A DNA stretch of 64,000 bases. Source: Prauserella cavernicola (GTDB taxonomy: Bacteria > Actinomycetota > Actinomycetes > Mycobacteriales > Pseudonocardiaceae). The stretch spans positions 124,001 through 188,000 of the forward strand of contig NZ_JAENJH010000010.1 of assembly GCF_016595675.1 (NCBI RefSeq), written 5' to 3'. The notes beneath the pieces were generated by a model that did not search any database, had not been told where the DNA came from, and was given only the letters and a program-made list of their open reading frames with translations. Made by a program: the position numbers and the translations under genes. Within the stretch, counting starts at the first letter, position 1. Each line of letters begins with the position of its first letter. This document shows positions 51,129-59,911 of the stretch, one piece after another.

Positions 51129-52391
51129 ATGGGTGAGATCGCGCGGGACCCCCGCGGACCGCGTTCGGCGGTGATCGTCGGGGCCGGCGTGGTCGGGCTC
51201 TCCACGGCGTGGTTCCTGCAGGAGCGCGGCATCGACGTCACCGTCGTCGACCGGAACGGGGTCGCCTCCGGTGCCTCGTGGGGCAACGCGGGCTGGTTGT
51301 CGCCGGGACTGGCGCTGCCGCTCAACGATCCCGGCGTGCTGCGCTTCGGCCTCTCGGCGCTGTTCGACCGCACGGCGCCGCTGCACGTTCCCGCCACTCC
51401 CGACCCGGCGCTGTGGCGGTTCCTGCTCCGCTTCGCCGCGCGCTGCACGTGGCGGTCGTGGGACCGCGTGGCCAGGGCCAACCTCGCGCTCAACACCGCC
51501 TGCCTCGACGCCTACGACGCGCTCACCGCCGGTGGCGTGCCGACCCCGACCGTTCCCGCGCCGATCACCGCGGTCTTCGAGTCGGCCCAGCACGCCGCGG
51601 GACTGCTGGCCGAGCTGCGCAGGCTGCGCGACGCGGGCCAGGAACTCACGTTCTCCGGCCTCACCGAGAGCGAACTGCGCGAGGCGCTGCCGCAGGCGTC
51701 GGACTCACTCGGCGCCGGGGTGCGGCTGGTGGGTCAGCGCTACGTCGACCCCGGCGCCTTTGTCACCTCGCTCGCCGAGGCCGTGCGGTCGAGGGGCGGG
51801 CACATCCGCGGCGGGTTCGACGTCGTGGAGGTGCGGCCCCAGCGCTACGCCGTGGCGCTGCGCTCGGCGTCGGCGGGCTCGGTGTCGGCCAGCGTCGCGG
51901 TGCTCGCCACCGGCGCGTGGCTGGGCGGGCTGGCGCGGCGCTGCGGGGTCCGCGTTCCGGTGCGGGCGGGCCGCGGCTATTCGTTCACGGTGCCGACGGA
52001 GCAGCCCGTGCCCGGACCGGTGTACCTGCCCACCGCCCGCGTGGCGTGCACGCCGTACCGGGACGGGCTCCGCATCGCGGGCACCATGGAGTTCCGGCCA
52101 CCCGACGCGCCGCTCGACGCGAGCCGGATCGAGGCGATCGTCTCCTCCGCGCGGCCGCTGCTCACGGGCGTGCGCTGGGAGGACCGCCACGACGAGTGGG
52201 TCGGGCCGCGCCCCGTGACCCACGACGGCAACCCGGTGATCGGCGAGACCGCGCAGCCCGGTGTGTACGTCGCGGGTGGCCACGGCATGTGGGGACTCAC
52301 GCAGGGACCCGTCACCGGCCGCCTGCTGGCCGAGCAGATCGCCACGGGCGTCAAGCCCGGGGCGCTGCGGGACTTCGACCCCCTGCGCTGA
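51129..52391 (+). CDS. FAD-dependent amino-acid oxidase/dehydrogenase (DadA-like)
   Basis: 420 aa from ATG 51129 (GGGAAGG 6 nt upstream). FAD-binding VIVGAGVVGLSTAWFLQERG (about 15-34), TVVDRNGVASGASWGNAGWL, typical of DadA-type dehydrogenases, and the C-terminal GVYVAGGHGMWGLTQGPVTG. It oxidatively deaminates a D-amino acid, or an imino acid such as proline or sarcosine. The sarcosine possibility is notable given betaine metabolism, but the sequence alone cannot decide. Divergent PucR regulator. Confidence 0.85.
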   Translation: MGEIARDPRGPRSAVIVGAGVVGLSTAWFLQERGIDVTVVDRNGVASGASWGNAGWLSPGLALPLNDPGVLRFGLSALFDRTAPLHVPATPDPALWRFLLRFAARCTWRSWDRVARANLALNTACLDAYDALTAGGVPTPTVPAPITAVFESAQHAAGLLAELRRLRDAGQELTFSGLTESELREALPQASDSLGAGVRLVGQRYVDPGAFVTSLAEAVRSRGGHIRGGFDVVEVRPQRYAVALRSASAGSVSASVAVLATGAWLGGLARRCGVRVPVRAGRGYSFTVPTEQPVPGPVYLPTARVACTPYRDGLRIAGTMEFRPPDAPLDASRIEAIVSSARPLLTGVRWEDRHDEWVGPRPVTHDGNPVIGETAQPGVYVAGGHGMWGLTQGPVTGRLLAEQIATGVKPGALRDFDPLR

Positions 52392-53038
52392 TGGCGGGGG
52401 AGAAACCACTCGACGCGACCGAGCGCGCCGAGCTGGAGTGGCTGCGCGCGGAGAACGCGCTGCTGCGCACCCAGCGCGACGTCCTCGAACGCGTCGCCAC
52501 CGGATTCGCCGAGGACGCGGGCGTCACCGCGCTCGCGCGACTCACCGCACACCAGCACAGCACGAACCGAGGACGGCCGATGACCGACACCCACCGCCGC
52601 TGGCTCACCGCCGACGCCTACGACCGGCTGAGGCAGGAGCTCGCCGCCCTGCGCCACCACCGCGACGAACCCGGCCACACCAATGGCTCCGGCGACGACC
52701 AGGCCCTGGACGGACACCGCCGCCAGGCGCGCATCCGCGAGCTCGAACAGCTGCTCCACCACGCCGTCGTGGAGCAGCCGCCGCCCGACGACGGGGTGGC
52801 CGAACCGGGCATGGTCCTCACGGTCACCTTCGAGGGAGACGACGAGCCAGAGACGTTCCTTCTGGGCGTGCGCGACGGCGGTGATGCCGACGGGCTCGAG
52901 GTCTACTCGCCGGAGTCGCCACTGGGCAGGGCACTGGCCGGAGCCACGCCGGGTGAACAGCGCGCCTACCCGGTGCCCAGCGGAGCGACGGTGCGCGTGA
53001 CGCTGTTGCGCGCGGTGCCCTACGGCAGGCACCGCTGA
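52391..53038 (+). CDS. Gre-factor-like protein fused to an IS3-OrfA-like coiled coil
   Basis: 215 aa; ATG overlaps the oxidase stop (TGATG). Residues 8-45 (ATERAELEWLRAENALLRTQ and on through RDVLERVATGFAEDAG) match the leucine-zipper tail of IS3-family OrfA transposase proteins. Residues about 64-215 resemble GreA/GreB: N-terminal helical arm with LTADAYDRLRQELAALRHHR, then the C-terminal FKBP-like domain GMVLTVTFEGDDEPETFLLG, SPLGRALAGATPGEQRAYPV. An internal ATG at 52580 with GAGGA upstream may be the original Gre-like start (152 aa). The coiled-coil tip lacks the paired acidic residues needed for RNA cleavage, so anti-pausing activity is doubtful. Confidence 0.7.
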   Translation: MAGEKPLDATERAELEWLRAENALLRTQRDVLERVATGFAEDAGVTALARLTAHQHSTNRGRPMTDTHRRWLTADAYDRLRQELAALRHHRDEPGHTNGSGDDQALDGHRRQARIRELEQLLHHAVVEQPPPDDGVAEPGMVLTVTFEGDDEPETFLLGVRDGGDADGLEVYSPESPLGRALAGATPGEQRAYPVPSGATVRVTLLRAVPYGRHR

Positions 53039-53065
53039 CGGTCTACACGCGACAGTCGCGTTCGG

Positions 53066-53713
53066 TCACAGTCGCTCGGTGTCCAGCCGGATGGACGCCG
53101 CGAACGACCGGAAGTCGCCGATCACCCCGGCGAAGTCGGCATCGGCGACGGTGAGCAGCGCACGCACGGCGGGATCGCGCGCATCCGGCACGGTGAGGTA
53201 GAGCTGCGACTGGACCAGCTCGCGCACCGGTCCCGACGGCGTCGTGACCCGCAGGTCCTGTGTGAGCCCGGGGGCTCCGGCGCCGCCGACGTCGTCGCGG
53301 CTCGCCACGCTCACCCCGGCACCCGCCGCGCTCAACGTCGCCACCGACTCGTCGGCGATCGTCGCGAGCGCGGCGCCGTCCGAGCGGACCTCGCCCTCGA
53401 GCACGATCGTGGGCGTGAACCCGGAGTCCGGTGTGTCCCGCGTGCGGCAGCATTCCCCGCCGCAGCACCTCGACCTGGTGCCCGTATCGCCGCACGGTCG
53501 CGTCGAACAGCCCGCCCGCCTCGTCGCGCCACGCCGCTCCCGCCGCGGTGCCCGCGGCGATGGTCCGCTGCCCCGCCGCCTGCGCGGTCGCCCCCGCCTG
53601 CTGCCACGCCTGACCGAGGCGCAGCGCGGCGTCCTCGTCGTCCGGCGGCCAGGGATCCCAGATCGCCGTGACCTGGCTCCACAGCTCGCCCGTCGGTTCA
53701 GGAAGTCCCATCG
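53066..53713 (-). pseudogene. type VII substrate-like gene with frame break (WXG-like N-terminus, LpqN-like C-terminus)
   Basis: From ATG 53713 the first 90 residues (MGLPEPTGELWSQVTAIWDP, RLGQAWQQAGATAQAAGQRT) look like a helical N-terminal domain of secreted polymorphic or T7SS substrates. Near 53440 the good coding sequence moves to another frame: DTPDSGFTPTIVLEGEVRSD through LVQSQLYLTVPDARDPAVRA to FAGVIGDFRSFAASIRL, a Mog1/LpqN-like C-terminal half, ending at 53066. The LpqN-like part lacks its first strands, so a deletion probably joined two genes out of frame. The start overlaps the preceding gene by 16 nt. Confidence 0.55.
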
Positions 53714-54027
53714 CCGCCCGCCGTTTCCAGCGCGACGGCCCCCGCGGCGTCGGCGCCGAGGTAGTCCGCGACACACCGGCGCCCGATGTCGGCGTACTGG
53801 CCGGGCAGCGCGCTGCCCTCGGCCGCCGAACTCGACACCGCCTCGGCACCGGGCCGGTAGGTGCTCAGGAACGCCTGCCCCACCGGACCGCCACCGAGAG
53901 TGCCCGCCAGCGTGGCGATCGAGGCATCGGCCTCCGCCCACCCGGACACGAACGCCTCGCCCGCGGCGCGCAGCTCCGCCATCGCGGCCCCGGTGGCGGC
54001 CTGGTCCAGCTCCGCACCGCCCGTCAT
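53698..54027 (-). CDS. small WXG100-like/type VII-associated protein
   Basis: 109 aa from ATG 54027. Ala-rich helical: TGAAMAELRAAGEAFVSGWA, DASIATLAGTLGGGPVGQAF and YADIGRRCVADYLGADAAGA. Size, helices and pairing with the following WXG-like gene fit the small partner of T7SS substrate pairs; the exact WXG motif is not seen. It overlaps the next gene by 16 nt. Confidence 0.5.
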   Translation of the reverse strand: MTGGAELDQAATGAAMAELRAAGEAFVSGWAEADASIATLAGTLGGGPVGQAFLSTYRPGAEAVSSSAAEGSALPGQYADIGRRCVADYLGADAAGAVALETAGGDGTS

Positions 54028-54182
54028 GTCAGGACTGCCCGCCGCACCGACGGGAGCCGCCCGCCATCCACTCGTCCACCGTTGCCGCCCCAGGCCGTCG
54101 CACACCCGGATTGTTGGCATGCGGTCGCGGGCTCGGCGGGGCGTGACCGCATGCTGCCGCGAACCGGGGCGGTGAAACGAAA

Positions 54183-54216
54183 AAGGCCTTCGTCGCAGGT
54201 ACGCGGCGAAGGCCTT
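54183..54216 (-). terminator. terminator downstream of the tRNA
   Basis: AAGGCCTTCG (54183-54192) with CGAAGGCCTT (54207-54216), extended by further pairs, followed on the minus strand by a T5 run. It lies 21 bp after the tRNA 3' end. Confidence 0.8.
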
Positions 54217-54236
54217 CTCCCGATGATCCGTAGGTG

Positions 54237-54310
54237 TGCCCCCGGTGAGACTCGAACTCACACTTGCACGATTTTGAGTCGTGTGCCTCTGCCAATTGGG
54301 CTACGGGGGC
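54237..54310 (-). tRNA. tRNA with CAA anticodon (Leu by codon) and short variable loop
   Basis: Acceptor GCCCCCG pairs with CGGGGGC; the D-arm is GCC-loop-GGC; the anticodon arm CACGA-CTCAAAA-TCGTG gives anticodon CAA; the T-arm is GTGAG-TTCGAGT-CTCAC. The variable loop is only five bases (CAAGT). CAA reads UUG, so it is called Leu, but normal leucine tRNAs have a long variable arm. CCA is not encoded. Confidence 0.88.
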
Positions 54311-54506
54311 GTGAACGTGGACTTTACTCGCCGTCGAACCGTCCCCGGCATTCGGGCTACCACGGAAATGTTTCCGCCACGGAACCAACGCGACGATCAC
54401 CGCACGTGGCGAACGCCATCTCTCCCGTAGCGCGTTTGCCCGGTAGCCTGGAGCCTGCGGCACGCCGCATGTATTCACATCCAGTCGATCGCCCAGGAGG
54501 ACCCCG

Positions 54507-55127
54507 GTGACCGAAGCGGCTACCGAGGCCGAGGCCAACGGTGTTGCCACTGCACCGCAGCGTCGTGTGCTCGTCGCGGAGGACGAGGCACTGATCCGGC
54601 TTGACCTCGTCGAAATGTTGCGCGAGGAAGGCTACGAGGTGGTCGGCGAGGCCGGCGACGGTGAAGAAGCTATCAAACTCGCCACCGATCTCAAGCCCGA
54701 TCTGGTGATCCTGGACGTCAAGATGCCCAAACTCGACGGCATCGAGGCAGCGGCCAAGATCACCGGTGACCGGGTCGCCCCGGTCGTCATCCTCACCGCG
54801 TTCAGCCAGCGCGACCTGATCGAGCGTGCCCGCGAGGCCGGCACCATGGCCTACCTGGTCAAGCCGTTCGCCAAGCGCGACCTCGTACCCGCGATCGAAC
54901 TCGCCGTCAGCCGGTTCTCCGAGCTGCAGGCGCTCGAGTCCGAGGTCGCGGGGCTCAGCGAGCGGCTCGAGACGCGCAAGCTGATCGACCGCGCGAAGGG
55001 CCTGCTCATGTCGCAGCAGGGCCTCACCGAGCCCGATGCCTTCCGCTGGATCCAGCGGACCGCGATGGACCGCAGGACCACGATGAAGGCGGTCGCGCAG
55101 GCCGTCGTCGACAACATCGACAAGTAG
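54507..55127 (+). CDS. ANTAR-domain response regulator (PdtaR-like)
   Basis: 206 aa. Receiver domain about 20-135: VLVAEDEALIRLDLVEML (acidic pocket), phospho-Asp in LVILDVKMPKLDG, T in ILTAFSQ, K in LVKPFAKRDL. C-terminal ANTAR RNA-binding domain about 145-203: ETRKLIDRAKGLLMSQQGLT, DAFRWIQRTAMDRRTTMKAV. In mycobacteria PdtaR partners a soluble histidine kinase and acts by transcription antitermination; it lies near polA, as here. GTG start with AGGAGG upstream. It ends in a strong terminator. Confidence 0.93.
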   Translation: MTEAATEAEANGVATAPQRRVLVAEDEALIRLDLVEMLREEGYEVVGEAGDGEEAIKLATDLKPDLVILDVKMPKLDGIEAAAKITGDRVAPVVILTAFSQRDLIERAREAGTMAYLVKPFAKRDLVPAIELAVSRFSELQALESEVAGLSERLETRKLIDRAKGLLMSQQGLTEPDAFRWIQRTAMDRRTTMKAVAQAVVDNIDK

Positions 55128-55154
55128 GGCCGGCCGGCTCGTCCGAAACTCACA

Positions 55155-55199
55155 ACACCCCGCCCCTGTGATGCAGATCACAGGGGCGGGGTGTTTTTG
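55155..55199 (+). terminator. terminator of the PdtaR-like gene
   Basis: An 18-bp stem (55155-55172 with 55177-55194), 4-nt loop, followed by a T5 run: an intrinsic terminator of the classical type. Confidence 0.9.
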
Positions 55200-55527
55200 T
55201 GCAACAGTGCTGCTCATGCCGGGCATCGGCGCCCCGCGCACTACTTTCGGGTGACCTGGGTCATGTACGGTTCTTCGTTATTCGCACCGTGGCGGTGCGC
55301 GCTCGTGAGCGCCCGCTGATTACTGATGGTTCAGACCCGATTGTTGCAATGCTTCGATCGGGCGTTAACTGTCGGTTAACGGCCCCCAGCACCGTCACGA
55401 TGTGGATACAACGGCTGCAGTTGCTGGGCAACTGACACCGGTCGGGCTACGTTCATCGCCCAGTCAGGTCTCGACCTTCGGGGCGGCGGTCGTGTCCTGC
55501 GGTCTTTGAAGGACATCGGGAGGAAAA
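55200..55527. other. intergenic promoter region of the liv operon
   Basis: No gene. Symmetric sites include GTTAAC twice (55364-55369 and 55375-55380) and a hairpin CAGTTGC/GCAACTG (55418-55434). GGGAGGAAAA gives the livK ribosome binding site. Probable promoter and operator region for branched-chain amino-acid uptake. Confidence 0.5.
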
Positions 55528-56751
55528 GTGTCAAGAGCACGGTTTGGGCGGGTTGTGCTGCTGGCGGCCGCAGCGTCGCTGGTTCTCGGCGCGTGCGCCG
55601 CGCGTACCGGTGACGACGGTGGCGGCGACGAGCCGGACTCGCAGCCGCAGGCCAGCGCGCCGGCCCAAGCAGCCAACGCCGCCGACCCGGCGGGCGACGG
55701 CAACGCGACCTGCGACGCCGGCGCGAAGCTGGCCTACGCGGGCACCATCAACGGCGCCAACGCGGCCCTGGGGCAGAACATCCTCAACGGCGTGAAGGTC
55801 GCGGTCGAGAGGCACAACTCGAACAACCCGAACTGCCAAGTCGAACTGGCCGAGTTCGAGACCGAGGGCACGCCCGACCGCGCCCCCGGCATCGTCACCC
55901 AGATCGTCAACACGCAGGACATCATCGGCGTCGTCGGCCTTCCGTTCTCGGGTGAGTCGAAGGCAGCGGGCAACATCTTCAACGACAAGGGTCTGGTCCA
56001 GCTGACCCCGTCGGCGACCAACCCCGCCCTGAGCGAGAACGGCTGGAAGACCTTCTTCCGCGGTCTCGGCAACGACAACACGCAGGGGCCGGCCGCCGCG
56101 CAGTTCATCACCGGGGAACTCGGCGCCGAGAACGTCTGCGTCATCCGCGACGACTCGGAGTACGGCATCGGCCTCGCCAACTCGATCACGGAGGAACTGG
56201 GCGACAAGGCGACCTGCCAGGAGCAGATCAAGACCAAGCAGACCGACTTCTCGGCCGTGGTCAACAGCCTGCGTGGCTCGAGCCCCGACGCGATCTTCTT
56301 CTCGGGCTACTACCAGGAAGCCGCTCCGTTCGCGCAGCAGCTCTTCGACGCCGGTGTCGAGGCCCAGTTCGTGGGCCCGGACGGGGTGAAGGACGACGAG
56401 TTCGTCAAGGGCGCCGGTGACGCCGCCGAGGGCGTGTACTTCACCTGCCCGTGCGTTCCCGCCGACCAGTTCACCGAGTTCAACGAGGGCTACAAGAAGC
56501 AGTCCGGTGGCCGTGAGCCCGGCACCTACTCGCCCGAGGGCTACGACCTCGCGACGATCCTGCTGAAGGGCATCGACTCCGGTGTCACGGACCGCGCCGG
56601 GATGCTCGACTTCGTCAACAACTACGAGGGTCAGGGGCTGACCAAGAGCTTCAAGTGGGATGACAAGGGCGAGCTCGCCGAGAGCACCGTCTGGACCTAC
56701 GAGGTCCAGGACGGAAAGATCGTCCGCAACACCGAGATCAAGCCCAGCTGA
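55528..56751 (+). CDS. livK: branched-chain amino-acid ABC transporter substrate-binding lipoprotein
   Basis: 407 aa. Signal peptide with lipobox LVLGAC (Cys23), then a disordered Asp/Gly/Gln-rich linker (about 28-55) and the type I periplasmic-binding fold: KLAYAGTINGANAALGQNIL, IGVVGLPFSGESKAAGNIFN, FFRGLGNDNTQGPAAAQFIT, DAIFFSGYYQEAAPFAQQLF. Anchored outside the membrane; captures Leu/Ile/Val or related amino acids. First gene of the livKHMGF operon. GTG start. Confidence 0.92.
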   Translation: MSRARFGRVVLLAAAASLVLGACAARTGDDGGGDEPDSQPQASAPAQAANAADPAGDGNATCDAGAKLAYAGTINGANAALGQNILNGVKVAVERHNSNNPNCQVELAEFETEGTPDRAPGIVTQIVNTQDIIGVVGLPFSGESKAAGNIFNDKGLVQLTPSATNPALSENGWKTFFRGLGNDNTQGPAAAQFITGELGAENVCVIRDDSEYGIGLANSITEELGDKATCQEQIKTKQTDFSAVVNSLRGSSPDAIFFSGYYQEAAPFAQQLFDAGVEAQFVGPDGVKDDEFVKGAGDAAEGVYFTCPCVPADQFTEFNEGYKKQSGGREPGTYSPEGYDLATILLKGIDSGVTDRAGMLDFVNNYEGQGLTKSFKWDDKGELAESTVWTYEVQDGKIVRNTEIKPS

Positions 56752-56838
56752 TCATCGGGTCAGGCACTTTGTAGTCGGGGCGCGCGCCCGGTGGACGATC
56801 CCGCCGGGCCGCGTCCCGACCCCCACGTGGAGAACGAA

Positions 56839-57852
56839 TTGTCCATTCATCACTCGTCCGCGCTGTATCTCGCGCAGGACGACAGCGTGATCAACTTCGA
56901 CGTCGCGGGTCTGGTCGACCAGTTCTGGGCCAACACCGTCGACGGTCTGTCCCAGGGCAGCATCTACGCGCTCGTCGCGCTCGGCTACACGCTCGTCTAC
57001 GGCGTGCTGAAACTGATCAACTTCGCCCACTCCGAGGTGTTCATCTACGGCGCCTACGCGACGTGGTTCACCTTCTACGGCCTCGGTTTCCGCCCCGGTC
57101 CCACCCCGGAGCTGGCGGTCTTCGAGCTCATCGGCTTCTTACTGCTGGCACTGCTCGCCGCGGTGCTCGTCTCCGGCGCCACGGCCGTGGTGCTGGAACG
57201 CGTCGCCTACCGGCCACTGAGAAACCGCGGTGCCCCCAGGCTGGTCTTCCTGATCACCGCGATCGGTGCCTCGTTCGTGCTGCAGCAGCTGATCTTCATC
57301 TGGCGCGGTGGCAACCCCGAGCAGGCGATCCGGTTGCTGCGCCCGGAACCGGTGTTCGAGGTCTTCGGCGTCGCGATCACCAACATCACGATCATCATCG
57401 TGCTCGCGTCGATCCTGCTGTTCTTCATCGCGGACACGTTCGTCAACCGCACGCGGTTCGGCCGAGGCATCCGCGCCGTCGCGCAGGACCCCGACACGGC
57501 GACCCTGATGGGCGTCAACAAGGAACGCGTCATCATGCTGACGTTCCTCATCGGCGGTCTGCTCGCCGGCGCCGCGGCGCTGTTCTACATGATGAAGATC
57601 CCGCAGGGCGCCTCGTACCAGGGTGGCTTCCTGCTCGGTCTCAAGGCGTTCACCGCCGCCGTCCTCGGCGGTATCGGCAACCTGCGCGGCGCACTCCTCG
57701 GTGGACTGTTGCTCGGGCTGATGGAGAACTACGGGCAGTCGCTCTTCGGTGGCGAATGGCGTGACGTCGTCGCCTTCGTGCTGCTCATTGTGATCCTGAT
57801 GTTCCGCCCGACCGGCATCCTCGGCGAGTCCCTCGGAAAGGCGCGGGTATGA
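56839..57852 (+). CDS. livH: branched-chain amino-acid ABC transporter permease (LivH)
   Basis: 337 aa from TTG 56839 (GGAG 8 nt upstream; GTG 56887 is an alternative). Eight to nine membrane helices; family marks GLSQGSIYALVALGYTLVYG, LINFAHSEVFIYGAY and ARRPTGILGES-like end [16 protein letters not shown]; the EAA-like cytoplasmic loop is GIRAVAQDPDTATLMGVN. First membrane subunit of the transporter. Overlaps livM by 4 nt. Confidence 0.9.
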   Translation: MSIHHSSALYLAQDDSVINFDVAGLVDQFWANTVDGLSQGSIYALVALGYTLVYGVLKLINFAHSEVFIYGAYATWFTFYGLGFRPGPTPELAVFELIGFLLLALLAAVLVSGATAVVLERVAYRPLRNRGAPRLVFLITAIGASFVLQQLIFIWRGGNPEQAIRLLRPEPVFEVFGVAITNITIIIVLASILLFFIADTFVNRTRFGRGIRAVAQDPDTATLMGVNKERVIMLTFLIGGLLAGAAALFYMMKIPQGASYQGGFLLGLKAFTAAVLGGIGNLRGALLGGLLLGLMENYGQSLFGGEWRDVVAFVLLIVILMFRPTGILGESLGKARV

Positions 57853-58982
57853 CCACCACGACGACGAAAACGACGACCTCTGGCCGCCGTTCGCTCAGCG
57901 AGTGGTGGAACACGCTCAACCGGCCGCAGCAGTGGGCGATCCTCATCCCGCTGGTGGTGTTCATCTACGCGCTGCCGGTGCTCAACCCGCCGATCCTCAC
58001 GACCGAGCCCGGCTACGACTTCCCGATCGCGATGTTCGAGGTGGCGCGCTACGCGCTGATCGCGATCGGACTCAACGTCGTGGTCGGTCAGGCCGGTCTG
58101 CTCGACCTCGGGTACGTGGGCTTCTTCGCGGTGGGCGCCTATGTCGCCGCGCTGTTCACGAGCCCGGACTCGATGCTCACCAAGCTGCCGTTCCTGGCCG
58201 TGCTGCCGATCGCGATGGCGATCACGATGGTGTTCGGCGTCATCCTCGGCTCACCGACACTACGGCTACGAGGGGACTATCTCGCGATCGTCACGCTCGG
58301 CTTCGGTGAGATCGTGCGCCTGCTGGCCGACAACCTGGAGCCGTTGCGCGGCAACCAGGGCTTCCAGCAGGTGGGGCACCCGCCGGGCACCAACGCCGAC
58401 GGCTCGGCGATCTTCAACAACACCGACGGCACGCCGTGGTACTGGCTCACGGTCACGATCATCATCCTGGTGCTGATGCTGGTCGGGAACCTGGAACGCA
58501 GCCGAGTCGGCCGTTCGTGGGTCGCGATCCGCGACGACGAGGACGCCGCCTCGATCATGGGCGTGAACACGTTCAAGTTCAAGATCTGGGCGTTCGTCAT
58601 CGGCGCCGCCATCGGCGGGCTCTCCGGCGCGCTGTACGCGGGGCAGCTGGCGTTCGTGAACAACCAGAAGTTCGACGTGGTGACGTCGATATTGTTCCTG
58701 GCCGCCGTGATTCTCGGCGGGTCGGGCAACAAGGTCGGAGTGATCCTCGGCGCCATCATCGTCGCCTACATCCCGGCGCGGTTCCTCGGCATCGCCGAGT
58801 ACCGCTTCCTGATCTTCGGTCTCGCACTGATCGTGCTGATGATCTTCCGCCCGCAGGGCCTGCTCGGCGCGCGGCAGCGGTTGCTGACCTACGGAAGGCA
58901 GGCGTACCAACGCTTGCTGGGCAAGGGCGAGCAGATCAGCAAGGACGCTCCGGTCGCGACCGACAAGAACGGGGGCCAGTGA
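57849..58982 (+). CDS. livM: branched-chain amino-acid ABC transporter permease (LivM)
   Basis: 377 aa, about ten membrane helices after a 30-residue cytoplasmic start (poly-Thr/Lys). Family motifs: [54 protein letters not shown], and the ATPase-contact loop [20 protein letters not shown]. The second permease. Its stop overlaps livG (TGATG). Confidence 0.93.
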   Translation: MTTTTTKTTTSGRRSLSEWWNTLNRPQQWAILIPLVVFIYALPVLNPPILTTEPGYDFPIAMFEVARYALIAIGLNVVVGQAGLLDLGYVGFFAVGAYVAALFTSPDSMLTKLPFLAVLPIAMAITMVFGVILGSPTLRLRGDYLAIVTLGFGEIVRLLADNLEPLRGNQGFQQVGHPPGTNADGSAIFNNTDGTPWYWLTVTIIILVLMLVGNLERSRVGRSWVAIRDDEDAASIMGVNTFKFKIWAFVIGAAIGGLSGALYAGQLAFVNNQKFDVVTSILFLAAVILGGSGNKVGVILGAIIVAYIPARFLGIAEYRFLIFGLALIVLMIFRPQGLLGARQRLLTYGRQAYQRLLGKGEQISKDAPVATDKNGGQ

Positions 58983-59911
58983 TGACGGAACCGAACAACG
59001 GCAACGGCCCCGAGGTCCCCGCCGAGGGCGGTCTGGCAGCCGAGCTGGCGCACATGACCGAGGCCGAGCTCATCGAGCACGAGGCCGAGGTCGCCGAGGT
59101 CGTCGCTCCCGACAGGGAGATCGCGGTCGAGGTCGGCGAGACCCTGCTCGACATCGACAACCTGACGATGCGCTTCGGCGGTCTGACGGCGCTGGACTCG
59201 GTGTCGTTCGGGATCCGCCGCGGCGAGATCCTCGGGCTGATCGGTCCCAACGGGGCGGGCAAGACGACGTGCTTCAACGCCATGACGGGGGTCTACCGGC
59301 CGACGTCGGGCCAGGTGCTGCTGGAGGGCAAGCCGCTGGGCAAGCTCGCCAAGCACAACATCACCCGGCGCGGCATCGCGCGGACCTTCCAGAACATCCG
59401 CCTCTTCGGCGAGATGACGGCGCTGGAGAACGTGGTCGTCGGCACCGACGCGCGGCACAAGACCAGTGTCATGGGCGCGCTGGTGCGCTCGCCGCGGCAC
59501 TTCCGGGAGGAGAAGGAGGCGATCGAGCGGGCCATGGCCCTGCTCGACTTCGTCGGCATCGTCGACCGGGCCGCGGACAAGGCGAAGAACCTGCCCTACG
59601 GCTACCAGCGCCGGCTGGAGATCGCCCGCGCGCTGGCCACGGAGCCGAAGCTGCTGTGCCTCGACGAGCCCGCCGCCGGGTTCAACCCCATCGAGAAGGA
59701 AGACCTGATGGGGTTGATCCGCAAGATCCGCGACGACGGGTACACGGTCCTGCTCATCGAACACGACATGAAGCTCGTGATGGGTGTGACCGATCGCATC
59801 GTGGTGCTGGAGTTCGGCAAGAAGATCGCCGACGGTGCTCCCTCCGAGATCCGGGAGAACCCGTCCGTGATCGCCGCTTACCTGGGAGTTCCCGACGATG
59901 ACATTGCTTGA
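58982..59911 (+). CDS. livG: branched-chain amino-acid ABC transporter ATPase (LivG)
   Basis: 309 aa, with an unusual 55-residue acidic N-terminal extension (Glu/Ala/Asn-rich, [20 protein letters not shown]) before the ATPase core. Walker [21 protein letters not shown] (about 86-105), Q-loop [20 protein letters not shown], signature [20 protein letters not shown], Walker [15 protein letters not shown], and the switch His in [13 protein letters not shown]. The extension is absent from E. coli LivG. Overlaps livF by 14 nt. Confidence 0.93.
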   Translation: MTEPNNGNGPEVPAEGGLAAELAHMTEAELIEHEAEVAEVVAPDREIAVEVGETLLDIDNLTMRFGGLTALDSVSFGIRRGEILGLIGPNGAGKTTCFNAMTGVYRPTSGQVLLEGKPLGKLAKHNITRRGIARTFQNIRLFGEMTALENVVVGTDARHKTSVMGALVRSPRHFREEKEAIERAMALLDFVGIVDRAADKAKNLPYGYQRRLEIARALATEPKLLCLDEPAAGFNPIEKEDLMGLIRKIRDDGYTVLLIEHDMKLVMGVTDRIVVLEFGKKIADGAPSEIRENPSVIAAYLGVPDDDIA

